From assembly GCA_019096155.1 (NCBI GenBank), contig JAHCVI010000001.1, forward strand, positions 7,688,001 to 7,752,000: DNA of 64,000 bases, written 5' to 3'. Position 1 is the stretch's first letter. Every line of letters begins with the position of its first letter. Below, in pieces: positions 46,154 through 56,148 of the stretch. Below the pieces are notes generated by a model that was not told where the DNA came from, searched no databases, and worked only from the letters and a program-made list of their open reading frames with translations. Origin of the DNA: Staphylotrichum longicolle (taxonomy: Eukaryota > Ascomycota > Sordariomycetes > Sordariales > Chaetomiaceae). Position numbers and translations under genes: made by a program.

Positions 46154-46336
46154 GCTCAGAGGCTAACATAGGGCCTCCGTTCTATTGTATTGTATTGAAT
46201 TCGCATTGTTGCTTCAGAAGGGTGGACGGAGGTTTTTACCCGGCCTATACGGTACAGTTTCTTCTATATATAGCTAAGTAGAAGGACCGGCACGCCTTCG
46301 GGCATATCGGTGTATGAAAATCTATCTCTATCTATA

Positions 46337-46996
46337 GTGGCTTCTTTGTCCCAAAGTCCCTTTGTCCCTAGATCGTTGTAATCGCTTTGAGATCCCTCAA
46401 TCCCTTAGTGTTAGTGTTCGCAGCGATCGCACATCGACCATTGCGATCACTCCCTGATTGGTTAACTAAGCGATTGGCTAGCGGGTTCTCTCGCTCCTCA
46501 CATGCAGCCTCTCAGCCCCGCAGCCGCTTTATGTGGTCAGGTCGTGACACCTAGCTCGAGCCGGATCCGGTTTGGGGTCTGACTCGGGTCTAGCCTAGAT
46601 CCTTATCTGGGCTTGGCCTCCCTGGTTAGGGTTTGTGGCGGGTTAGGTCTAGGGCCTAGGCAAAGCTCAGGCCTCGCTTGCTCAGATGAAGCCCGAGCCT
46701 ATCTCAATAGTATCCTAATCCTTTTACTATTTCGGAGCTGCTTCTCCTTAACTGACTCTAATAGTTACAGGCCCCCGTTAAAGGAGTCCTCGCTTGCTCA
46801 ATCTAGTAGGGTTTCTGACACTAGATCTAGAACTGCTTACTTGTAGTCCTCGAGTATCGAAACTGACAAGTCTATCCCTGTGGCGCACCTTGGAGTCGAG
46901 AACATATATGATATTGCTAATCTGCTACAAGTTCTGACAATCCTCAAGTTCTAGCCGAACAAAATCCATAAGTCTCTACAGGTCATGCTACACAGC
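46337..46996. other. Non-coding DNA between the transposon island and the acyltransferase gene
   Basis: No gene recognised. CTAG- and TAG-rich, with the 12-mer ctcgcttgctca twice (about 46673 and 46789). It may be an old transposon remnant, but I cannot assign it to a family. Confidence 0.4.
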
Positions 46997-48361
46997 TTAC
47001 CCAATGTATACCGCATGCTTTGAGAACTCGCGGTCACATTGGAGCTTCAATAGATCCTCATCCCTTAGACAAACCGCAACTGCAATCTCACCCAGCGGGG
47101 ACTTAGGCATGAGATAGCACAGACCCTCGACAGAGACAAAAGATGGCCTTCGCACAGCTTCTGGAGTGCCTAGGCCGAGCCCAAAATCCATCCCATAGAA
47201 ACTCGGGTCCGCCCAGGAGCTTATCAACAGGTCGGCAAAGGATGGGTCAATCCCTGCCGTCAGAGAACTGGCCGACTCACCATCCGCCCTATCAATCAGA
47301 GTTGCGAGGACGCGGGTGGTATAGGCCAGCTGAGAGGTGCTGGGGTCAACAGCTGCTCGAAGCTCCGAGGCGACGGCCCCCAGCGGCATCTGGGCCAGCT
47401 CCTGAAATGTGTGAGTGTGGAAGGCCTGGTGCTGCACCATCCCCGGTGAGGTTTCCGAGACGCCGAGGTAGCGTCGGACATCCACAGCACGGCCGAGAGT
47501 GGACATTGTGCCGGCCGCTATGCGCTGCATACGGACACGTCCAACCGACTGCCAGAGAAAGGCAGTCAGTGTATCGTCTGTCGATACGAAGCGTGGGGCC
47601 GCAACATTCTGCATTGCGAGATGTTTCAGCGTGGCCAATGACGCTGAAGAAAATGCGAAGTAGGCCCACGTCGCAGAGGCGGGAGCGGTGTCTGAAGCCA
47701 CCGGGTTGTTCGTTGGATCCTTCGCCGCTTGCAAGTCCAGACGAGATCTTGGGATTTCCGACTCGTTCAGGAGAGGAATACGGCCACGGCGAGTAGGGTT
47801 AGCATCAGCGATCTCGGATTCGGTGAGTTCCTCGCCGCGGCACAACCTGGACAACAAGCACATGACTTGGCGCTGGCCCGTCATATCCATGGTCTGGTGT
47901 TGCGTCACAAAGGTGAGAATCAAGCCACCAGTGATGAAGGTGGCCTGTATCTCAAAAACCGGTGTTGGGTCAGGGCCCGCTCCGGCGATACCCCCCGGGA
48001 GGGTTTTCTGGGGCGCTATGCGGTCCTCATGGAGCATTCGAAAGGGAAACCTCGCTCGTCTAAGGCTGTCCATGGTTGGCGCCAACTCATCGTGTCGGAG
48101 GTCGCGTATCGCTAGACGAGGAGTGCTGCTCAACGGCACAACTCGGAAACTGCCGGCGCCGCCATGGATATCGTTCCGGTTAGTTACCTGGCCTGCGACC
48201 CAAGGGAGGTTCTTTGCGAGCCGGCTGAGTCCTTCAGCCAAGGTGTTGACGATGTCGCCATGCTGAGAGGTTTCGAACAGAGGGAAGATCAGGGACAGCT
48301 GGGTGTAAATGTTGAAAAACGGCTGCTGTCCGAGTATGTCTAGACAATCGTCGACCTCCAT
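46997..48361 (-). CDS. BAHD-type acyltransferase, trichothecene 3-O-acetyltransferase (Tri101)-like
   Basis: BAHD enzymes move an acyl group from CoA to a hydroxyl or amine. Fungal Tri101-like members acetylate trichothecenes or other secondary metabolites, and many have unknown substrates. The single-exon frame of 454 residues matches the family length (about 430-480). The catalytic HxxxD is HQTMD at His155-Asp159, followed by M instead of the usual G. The structural DFGWG motif appears as DFGLG at residue 392. No signal peptide or membrane segment is seen, so the product is probably cytosolic. The gene sits alone between the transposon island and a housekeeping gene; no synthase, P450 or regulator of a metabolite cluster lies in the window, so calling it a toxin-pathway gene would be unsupported. 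Confidence 0.8.
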   Translation of the reverse strand: MEVDDCLDILGQQPFFNIYTQLSLIFPLFETSQHGDIVNTLAEGLSRLAKNLPWVAGQVTNRNDIHGGAGSFRVVPLSSTPRLAIRDLRHDELAPTMDSLRRARFPFRMLHEDRIAPQKTLPGGIAGAGPDPTPVFEIQATFITGGLILTFVTQHQTMDMTGQRQVMCLLSRLCRGEELTESEIADANPTRRGRIPLLNESEIPRSRLDLQAAKDPTNNPVASDTAPASATWAYFAFSSASLATLKHLAMQNVAAPRFVSTDDTLTAFLWQSVGRVRMQRIAAGTMSTLGRAVDVRRYLGVSETSPGMVQHQAFHTHTFQELAQMPLGAVASELRAAVDPSTSQLAYTTRVLATLIDRADGESASSLTAGIDPSFADLLISSWADPSFYGMDFGLGLGTPEAVRRPSFVSVEGLCYLMPKSPLGEIAVAVCLRDEDLLKLQCDREFSKHAVYIG

Positions 48362-48611
48362 GGCTGGCTAACGCTGATTGAGGTTGTTATCGCTGACTGT
48401 GAGAGTTGAGCTGTCTAGTTTCCTCTTCCGTTGGAGAGTACGGCTCGACAAGATGGCGAGCTTAAATACACAAGTGGTCGTAGTTGAAGCTTGGAGCGAG
48501 GGACTACCGAACCTAAAAAATAATACACGACTGGGGATCAAGGCGTGTCCCTAGCCTGAGATGACCCACTATGAATCATACATGCAGCAAACCCGCACCT
48601 CGGGTCAATGC
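48362..48611. other. Intergenic spacer, acyltransferase promoter side
   Basis: 250 bases between the acyltransferase start and the ProRS stop, both on the minus strand. A cttaaatac element at about 48462 could be the TATA-like box for the acyltransferase, about 100 bases upstream of its ATG. Nothing else seen. Confidence 0.35.
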
Positions 48612-50484
48612 CTAGAGCGACGCATGAAGTCGCTCTATCATACCCGGCAGGTCCACCATCTCGACGGTTCGCTTCACTCCTAACCTCCGGCACTGGACTT
48701 CAACCCGTTTGGCGGCACGCCACTCCCTGCCAAGTAGCACGATGACTGGGAAACCAATGAGATCGGCGTCAGTCAGCTTCCATGGCAATGGCCTAGGACG
48801 ATCGTCGAGAGCGACGTCGAGTAAGCCCCTGCCACCTGCCGAGATGCCATCGAGCTGATGACAAACTTGCAGTGCGTCACTGTCATCCGCATCCTTCCCT
48901 GGAATCACCACACATGAATAAGGTGCGATAGCCACCGGCCAGTTCAGGCCCCTCTCATCGGCGAGATGCTCCGCGGCTGCGCCCATGACGCGGGAGATGC
49001 CAATGCCATAACATCCCATCTGCATCGGGGATGGTTGCTTGGCAGGGGGGACGGTAGTCAGGGCTCCCAATGGCTCCGAATATCTTGTGCCGAGGAAGAA
49101 GGCATGGCCAAGCTCCATCGCCTTCTCCACCTTCAGGCTACCGGATGAGCACTGAGGACACTTGTCACCAGTACGGATGCGTAATACGCTGAGTGGCCCA
49201 TCGCTGCAGCCCGCCATGTGGTGGATTGAACTGGGCAACGGAGGTGTTGGCGGACTGAGGTCTGCTGGCCAAACCGGCAAGGTTGGGATGTGACTGCTCA
49301 GATTACCAGCGAGCGAGATGGGGAGACGGCTGTCAATGATATTGACCACTTCGGTTGCGGTCCTTGCCTCAACAGCGGTGGCGGCTGACCAAAAGGGGAG
49401 CGAATCTTCTACCCCGGCATCGAGGTCTGGCACAATGGACCGTACGGCGGACAGGTTGATGTCCTGATCGGTATGCTCGCACAGCGCTCCGCCGTTTGAC
49501 GGTCTGGTCCACTTGGGGTACCAGACATTGACCAGCTTGGTCCGGTCCTTGGAGATGCTTCGCCAAACCTCGACTGGGGAATCGCTGGCAACTTCCTCGG
49601 GGATGACCGAGTCGGCGATCTCCTCATTCACCACATAGTCACAGTTGGTGCAGCTGACGACACGATCCTCACCGAGCGGCGTGGGAAGGTGATACTCGTG
49701 GCTCAGGTCGCCGCCCATGTCGCCAGAGCTGGCCTTGGCCGACAAGACGGGCAACTTCATGTCGGAAAAGATGCTGCTGTAGGCGGCACGTACTTTGTCG
49801 TACGTCTCGAGAGCCGCCTCAATGTCGTTGTCGAAAGTATACAGGTCCTTCATGATGAACTCTCGACCTCGGAGAAGGCCGTGACGAGGGCGGAATTCGT
49901 CACGGTATTTCCGCGTGATTTGGTACAGCCGGAGTGGAAGGTCCTTGTATGACCTGACAGTCCGAGCCACCAGAGATGTGATCTCTTCTTCATGCGTTGG
50001 AGCGAGCAAGTAGGCGACATCCCTGCGGTCAGAGAACCTGAAGAGCTACGGGGGAACAGCAGTCAGCATCGATACCACTTGCATTCGAGAGCGCAACAAG
50101 CTACGAACCTCAGATGCGACCTTGTCCAAGCGCCCGCTCTTCTCCCATAGCGCCTCGGCAGAGATGGAGGACAAGGAGACTCTAGACGCAGCTGTCGGAC
50201 AGGGCGCAGAGACGTGTGAGCAAGCTATGTGCGTCGCAGCGCATCCGCCGAGTCCATCGTGAGAAAGACTTACCTAACAAATCCTCCATGTGGCCAGCGA
50301 CCAGGGCCTCGATCTTGTCCTGTACCCGGCGCCCTAGCGGCAGCATGTGGAACATGCCGGCGTTCGACTGGCGCAGAAGACCGGCGCGGATCAGCTTTGA
50401 ATGAGCATCCTCGACCCCAGAGACGGCAATGCCGCCGCTTGGAAACCACGCCCTCGAGAGGCGGGCAACGGCTGGTGGAACCAT
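48612..50484 (-). CDS. AIM10: Mitochondrial prolyl-tRNA synthetase (bacterial type)
   Basis: Class II aminoacyl-tRNA synthetase that charges tRNA-Pro; the fungal bacterial-type enzyme (yeast Aim10) acts in mitochondria. Three exons on the minus strand: 50484-50274, 50191-50109 and 50045-48612, total 575 residues. The junctions restore GHMEDLL-AASRVSLSSISAEALWEKSG across intron 1 (82 nt, GTAAGT donor) and KVASE-LFRFSDRRDVAYLLAPTHEEE across intron 2 (63 nt). Motif 2 is YRDEFRPRHGLLRGREF; motif 3 is GCYGIGISRVMGAAAEH. The C-terminal anticodon-binding domain follows (VAIAPYSCVVIPG, VIVLLGREW). The first 20 or so residues (MVPPAVARLSRAWF) are basic and plausibly a mitochondrial presequence. It is divergent from MAK21. 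Confidence 0.95.
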
Positions 50485-50954
50485 CGTGCAGCTTTCACTT
50501 GAGGAGACCGCGTTTTAAACCATCCACCACCCCAGGTTGAAACGTGGATTGGAGGTGTCACTGGGAGGCCGATAAAAAGTTTTGCACATGTTTCCCTTGG
50601 ACGTGTCAGTGAAGTGCTGTTGCAAGTCTCCAGGGCTCCGGGTTCCTGGTTCCAGTTGTCAGCGGGATTCAATGGACAAATTATGAGCGCCTGTTGAGCT
50701 GTTGTTCCCGTCCAGTGGCATCCAGGCAACCCAGAGTTCTGGCAGCGGTGGGGCCACAGTTTTGCAGTAGCTTGCCCCACCCACCTGCATCTTGCAGGGG
50801 TCCGCAACTTTTTTTTTCACTTCGCATTTCGGGACTTCATCTTACAGACAAACAGACACGCCGCGTTTCTGTCTGTGCGTTTGGCCGACAGTTTGGGCGC
50901 CCTCGAAAGCCGTTTTTAGCTTGGTCCGCAGCAGAGACACAGACGACAGCCGCT
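50485..50954. promoter_or_regulatory. Divergent promoter region between ProRS and MAK21
   Basis: 470 bases separate the two start codons. A T-run (50810-50818) and CT-rich DNA lie on the MAK21 side. No specific binding site is claimed; the shared-promoter role follows from the divergent arrangement only. Confidence 0.5.
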
Positions 50955-53900
50955 ATGGGTCCGAAAAGAGGGAAAGAGAAGAAGAGGAAGGCCGACAAAC
51001 CGAGCTTTGACGAGACCGCCCTTGCTCAGTTGACAAGCAAAATCGACAAGTCCCTTGGCAATGTCGAAAAGGAACGACCGCCCAAGAGGAAGAGACAGCG
51101 TGACAATGACGACGAGCACGAGCCCAAGAGGCACCAAAGCCGGCCGTCCGAGCAAGGCCGACAAGGAGAATCTGGTGGTGGGCGGAAGGCCAAGCAGGCT
51201 CCGAATCTTCTCGACGAGATATTGGCTCTTGGAGGGAATGAAGAGGACTTAGAGCTGGTTGCAAATGTCGACTCTGGCGACGAAGGTGGTGACGCACCCC
51301 GCCCGAAGGTTTCGTCGGACGCGGCTGTCGACAAGTCCTTGAAAGATGAACTCGCACAGTTCGCATCCAGCCTTGGTCTTAGCAAGTTCCACGAGCACGA
51401 CGACCCGGAGACGGACGAAGACGCCGAAGAGTCGGAGGACGAGATTGACGAGTCGGAGGAAGAATCTGAGGTGGTGGAAGAGCACAAGGCGCCAGCACCG
51501 CCGCCGCAGGAAGCCCGGCAGAGCAAGAAGTCAGGAAATTTGGTCAGTAAGGGGGCTTTTGCAGTTTTCTTACGCCGCACAAAGCAAGAATGACAGCTAA
51601 CATGGCCCAGATATTCGAACCTCGTTCTGATTGGCATGGCCTCTCTTTGGAAGGCCTCTCTTCGCAGGTTACGGATGGCAGCAAGCTACATCCGGCCTCC
51701 ATATCGAACCTGAAGGCATATGCAGAGAAGCTGTTGGACGAAGATTCCTCCCGGTTTCTGGCGGCAAGAGCTTCTAGCTCGTCACAGAAGTTCATGTCGA
51801 CAATCATGTCGTCCGGAACACTCTCCGACAAGGTCTCGGCATTGACCCTTTCCATCCAGGAGTCGCCGCTCCACAACCGCAAGGCTTTTGAGAGCCTGAT
51901 AACTCTGGCAGGGAAGAGGAGTCGTGGCCAAGCGATTGCTGCTTTGGGCGCCTTGGTCGATCTGTTAGGTAACGGAACTGTGCTTCCTGACGACCGCCGT
52001 CTTCACCCTTTCAATGCCCAACCGGCGTTACTCGGGGCGGCAGACAAGCAAAGCAGCGTGCCCTGGACGGAGGGCCAGAGGCTTCCCGGCAAGTTGACAG
52101 AGCCGCATCTGATGATGTGGGCGTACGAGGATTGGCTCAAGGCTGCCTATTTCCGCATCATCCAGCTGCTCGAGATCTGGTGCTCGGATGAGATTGAGTA
52201 TTCGAGGTCCAGGGCCCTCGATTTCGTGTTTGGGCTGCTGAAGAACAAGCCAGAGCAAGAGGCCAATTTGCTGCGGTTGTTGGTGAACAAACTCGGTGAC
52301 CGAGAGCGGAAAATCGCTTCGCGGGCTTCGCATCTCATTCTTCAACTGCTCACCATCCATCCCGGGATGAAGGCAATCATCATCAACACCGTGGAACAAG
52401 AGGTTTTGTTGAAGCCGGGGCAAAATCTGCGGACGAAGTACACCGCCATCAACACATTGAACCAGACAATACTGAGCATGAAGGAGCCAGCCGTCGCCGA
52501 CACCCTCCTCCGCATCTACTTTGAGATCTTCCTCTCGCTCTTGAAGACGGGCTCGTTGGGTGATTTCGAGGCTCACGCTGGTGACAAGAATTCGAGCCGG
52601 TCACGGAAGAAGCCAAAGAAGGCGAGTGCTTCCAGCACGCCAGCTCCTGGGAACGAGCAGGAAACAGCACAAAAGCTCGTTTCCTCCTTGTTGACGGGTG
52701 TCAACCGGGCGATTCCCTTTGCCGCAGCCGAGGACTCGACGCTGGAAAAGCACCTCGACACCCTGTTCAGGATCACACACTCCTCCAACTTCAACACCAG
52801 CGTTCAGGCCTTGATGCTCATCCAGCAGCTTGCTGCTTCAAAACAACTTGCCGTTGACAGGTTTTACAGGACTCTGTACGAGTCGCTCCTTGACCCGAGG
52901 CTCATCACGTCGTCCAAGCATGCGCTGTACCTCAATCTCCTCTTCCGGGCCATGAAGAACGATGTTGACGTCCGTCGAGTCAAGGCGTTCGTCAAGAGAC
53001 TGATACAAGTGCTGAGTCTGCACCAGCCGTCCTTCGCGAGTGGTATTCTTTTCTTGATTGCCGAACTGCAGACGACCTTCCCCGACCTACACACACTGCT
53101 GGATGAGCCCGAAGACAATGACGATGATGGTGAAGAGGTTTACCGGGACGTCCGAGAGGACGACGAGGGCCCAGTCGCAGAGGCCACTGGGCAGCATACA
53201 GTGGCTTACGACGGTCGAAAGCGAGACCCCGAGCACAGCAATGCCCACCGGAGCTGTCTCTGGGAACTGGTGAGTGACGCAGCCCAGCCGAAGACGGCCG
53301 TGGAATTACTTGCGAGCAATGAATCTTTTGACTGACCAAGTACAGGTGCCCTTCTTCGCCCATTACCACCCCTCGGTGTGCGTTTTTGCCAACAACTTGT
53401 TGACGCGGCAGAAGGCACTACCCAAACCAGATCTGGCCAACCACACCCTGATGCACTTCCTCGACAAATTTGTCTACCGCAACCCCAAGGCGGAGGAATC
53501 CAAGCGTGGCGGCTCCATCATGCAGCCGATCCTGGCTTCTGGCAGTTCCTCGCACATTGTGGCGTCCAGCAAGGCCGCCGCTCGACAACAGCCGATTGTC
53601 AACTCTTCTTCGTTCTGGAACCTCAAGCCCGAGCAGGTCTCGGCCGAAGACACGTTCTTCCACGAATACTTTGCCCGAGTTGGCAAGCCTGGAGAGGCTT
53701 CCCGTTCCAAGAAGGTGGCCGACGAGGACCAAGTTGTTTCAGATGAGGAGGAAGCAGGAGAAAACGAGATTTGGGAGGCTCTTGTCAACTCTCGGCCAGA
53801 AATTGAGGGTGCGGATGAGGAGGAAGATTCAGACATGGATTTGGATGAGTTTGATTACTCAGACAACGACATGGAGCTCGACAGTGGTGATGCCGGAGAG

Positions 53901-54146
53901 GGGGCGTCAGATCTCGACTTGGACGGCTCCGAGGCCGATGATGGTTTTGAGGGCATCTTTGGTGATTCCGATGAGAGCGACGAGGCTGGTGCCAATGAGG
54001 GGGAGGACGAGGTTGAGGCAGAGGCCGACAAGGAAACATCTGAGCCGGGTCGGAAGCGCAGACTCAACAGGAAGGAGATGAGGAGCCTCCCTACGTTTGC
54101 ATCGGCTGATGACTACGCTGAGATGCTGGCTGCAGAGGAGGATTAA
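50955..54146 (+). CDS. MAK21: Ribosome biogenesis protein Mak21/Noc1 (CBF family)
   Basis: Nucleolar factor that with Noc2 escorts early 60S pre-ribosomes. Three exons: 50955-51542, 51611-53269 and 53346-54146, total 1015 residues (yeast Mak21 has 1025). Intron 1 (68 nt) uses GTCAGT and CAG with GCTAAC branch site; intron 2 (76 nt) uses GTGAGT and ACAG. All junctions are phase 0. The N-terminal 200 residues are Lys/Arg-rich then acidic, fitting a nucleolar protein. The central alpha-helical repeat region includes LFGLLKNKPEQE-like and LRTKYTAINTL segments. The CBF domain straddles intron 2: ALYLNLLFRAMKNDVD, then VPFFAHYHPSVCVFANNLL and LMHFLDKFVYRNPK. The C-terminus is highly acidic (Asp/Glu/Ser), then a basic RKRRLNRKEMR and FASADDYAEML. 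The start at 50955 is the first ATG of the basic region; an upstream in-frame ATG at 50694 would lie in the promoter. Confidence 0.95.
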
Positions 54147-54325
54147 GGTGCAAGATGGGCGGTGCCATGAGTACCATTTAGTATGTCTGCCATGGCGTGG
54201 TGTGCCTCCATCCAAGGCCCGTTTGTTTATTTTAAAAACACGGGCGCTTCGTTCTTGCAACTATACCTACACCTTCGAGTAAACTGTTGACAAACAAGGC
54301 CTTGACTAACAAGGACTTCTGGCTG

Positions 54326-55007
54326 TTAGGCGTCAAACCATTCCAGCGTGTCATCCTTTGTGAATATGGCGCGGAAGGCATGCCCTCCGTCCGGCCCCTC
54401 CTTGTCCTCCGTGTCTGGGGCGCGGCGTGTCAGTCGATCTCTCTTCGGCCGTTGCCGAGCTGCGATGGGGCCTAATGCAGGAACAGGGACCAGCACTTAC
54501 GGATGCTATGGAGTGCGGCTTGATCATCGGGGCCTCCGGTGAATGCTCGGAAGTGGATGTAAGCCGGCCCCTCGTCGGGGAGGGACGGGATGCGCACCTT
54601 GCCGAACAGATGCAGGCCGTACGCAGAGGTGGCTACTCTGACTTGTTGAAGGTCGTCGGGCCCGAAACCCGCTAGCTGCGCATCGCGAAGGTGCTCGGCC
54701 GCAGCAAAATATTCGGGTTCGTGCTCTATTTCCAAGAAGAATGATAAGTATGCCTTGCCAGAGAAATGGACCACTAGCAGAGCTCACTGTTGGACTCGTG
54801 GCGGAGGCGAACAAGAGATCGCTTCAGCTCATGCTCGATCTGCTTGAACACCCTGATGGACTCTTCCTTGGGTTCATGCGGGTCTCCAAGCTGTACCGTG
54901 TCCACAGTCGCCTTGCGGCCGAGTTGATGGGCGGATTAGCACAGCCGTACATCATATTGCTCAGGTGCGGGCGCCTTTTCTAGCACCCTGTCCCAACTGC
55001 TTACCAT
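54326..55007 (-). CDS. Small conserved-looking protein of unknown function, four exons
   Basis: A spliced gene inferred from four coding-like segments on the minus strand: 55007-54951, 54890-54788, 54725-54501 and 54414-54326, giving 157 residues. Introns are 60, 62 and 86 nt with GTACGG, GTGAGC and GTAAGT donors and CAG, TAG and CAG acceptors, and all phases agree. Recognisable text includes MVSSWDRVLEKAP at the start, KEESIRVFKQIEHEL in exon 2, GLHLFGKVRIPSLPDEG and YIHFRAFTG in exon 3, and FTKDDTLEWFDA before TAA. The alternation near the C-terminus (a VxVA strand, YIHFRAF, then DxTLEWF) faintly recalls stefin-type cystatins, but the QxVxG core is not convincing. The frame is open upstream of 55007, so the start is uncertain. 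Its 3' end is 179 bases from that of MAK21, convergent. Confidence 0.65.
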
Positions 55008-56148
55008 ATTGAAGGTGATGTGCTTTTCGGGAATTGCTGGGTACGTATGGTGTGCCTGTACTTTTTTCAGGGGCCGAGAGCGGTTTCCAGAGACGAGGGT
55101 TGAGTTGTTGACAACTTGACGCCGAGTTGGCACCGCAGCAGGTGCTTCAAGTCTCACAATTGCGTCAGGGCCCGAGGCGCGTTCAGCAGGGAAGTGTGGT
55201 GGTCTGTGGCATTTTCCGCACCGGATCGATCTGCGACGTCAACTTTCCGTTTTCGTTGTGCCATTTCAGTTACATAGTTACAAAAAAAGGTGATTGAGTG
55301 GTGTAAGCACCACTTGACGACCGTGACAGAGACACCGTTCAACAGCAGACAAGAAGAAAACAGTCCCAATTTGCCCAGATATTCACCCCCACTGGAGGCG
55401 TAATAGGAGATAGAGGTTGATGTTGTTGTCGTCTGTTGTTCGCTGACGTCCATGGCTGGATGTTCACTATCTCAGCGTTTGAGGTATGCACACAGCCCCA
55501 GCAACCCGCGGCCAGATTGTGGGCTTGGCAGCCGGCTTGGTGGGCTCTGTCTACCTTAGGACCCGCTCTGAACCGAAGAGTTGGGCCGAGGTTCAAATCC
55601 ACAGAGTGTCCAAGTAAGGGTATGTACACTCAATGGGAACTCCAGGCCTTGCTTCACCAACACAAAGCTCAATGGGCACACTGCTGCGCTAGACCGAAAG
55701 GTCCCCCCCCGAAGTTTTGAGCGAACAAGAAAATGTAATAAACGAGAAGTTCTGGATGTTGCAAGTCGAGTTTCGCCAAGGCAAGGGACCAGGACATACA
55801 TGGACAGGATTCGGCCTTTCCCGATCGCGGTTGCACGGCAGAAGGCCGAACTGCCGTCTCTCCTGCGCTTGCTGGTTCATTGTGTCAAACTGCCGCAACA
55901 CCAAGCCAAGAAGCGCATATCTTCTGCGAAAGACGGATTGGACATCCTCAGACGGTGAATCCTAGTGCAAATCCGGTACCGGGACATCCGTGTGTCCGTG
56001 GTAACAGTCCTGGTACCGTAGGTCCCGAGAAGGGCGTGGGTCCGCTTTTTCTCGGCTGCCGGCGCTGCCTGCACAGAGAAAGTCGCGACAGCCGGCACCC
56101 TGCTGTATAAGAGCCCGCCTCGAGCCCACGCCTGCCCCCGTCTGGACG
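55008..56148. other. Divergent intergenic region upstream of the small gene and the thioesterase-like gene
   Basis: No gene identified. A minus-strand ATG at 55452 opens a 40-odd codon Ser/Thr-rich peptide that might be an upstream exon or uORF, but no junction to the four-exon gene could be established. A ggttcaaatcc at about 55592 resembles a tRNA T-loop, without a supporting cloverleaf. Confidence 0.4.

Larger units (their letters stand above)
43851..46336 (+). mobile_element. LINE copy C: 5'-truncated, plus strand
   Basis: Starts abruptly within ORF2, between the endonuclease and reverse transcriptase parts, and ends in a short interrupted TCTA tail at 46320-46336. The first 1.2 kb is nearly identical to B1-B3 (one clear substitution noticed, CACATCCGG against CACACCCGG). 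The rest is mildly RIPed in the same places as B2 and B3 at first, then diverges. Beyond 46336 the sequence is no longer part of the array. Confidence 0.9.

Noticed and set aside
5894..46336. A giant cargo-carrying transposon (Starship type)
   Set aside because: No tyrosine-recombinase captain and no cargo genes are visible; the island consists of LINE, Gypsy and pogo-like DNA.
46997..50484. A secondary-metabolite gene cluster around the acyltransferase
   Set aside because: The neighbours are housekeeping genes and no synthase, terpene cyclase, P450, transporter or pathway regulator is present.
55550..55620. Possible tRNA gene, from ggttcaaatcc resembling a T-loop
   Set aside because: The T-stem has mismatches and no complementary acceptor stem or D-arm could be found at the right distance.
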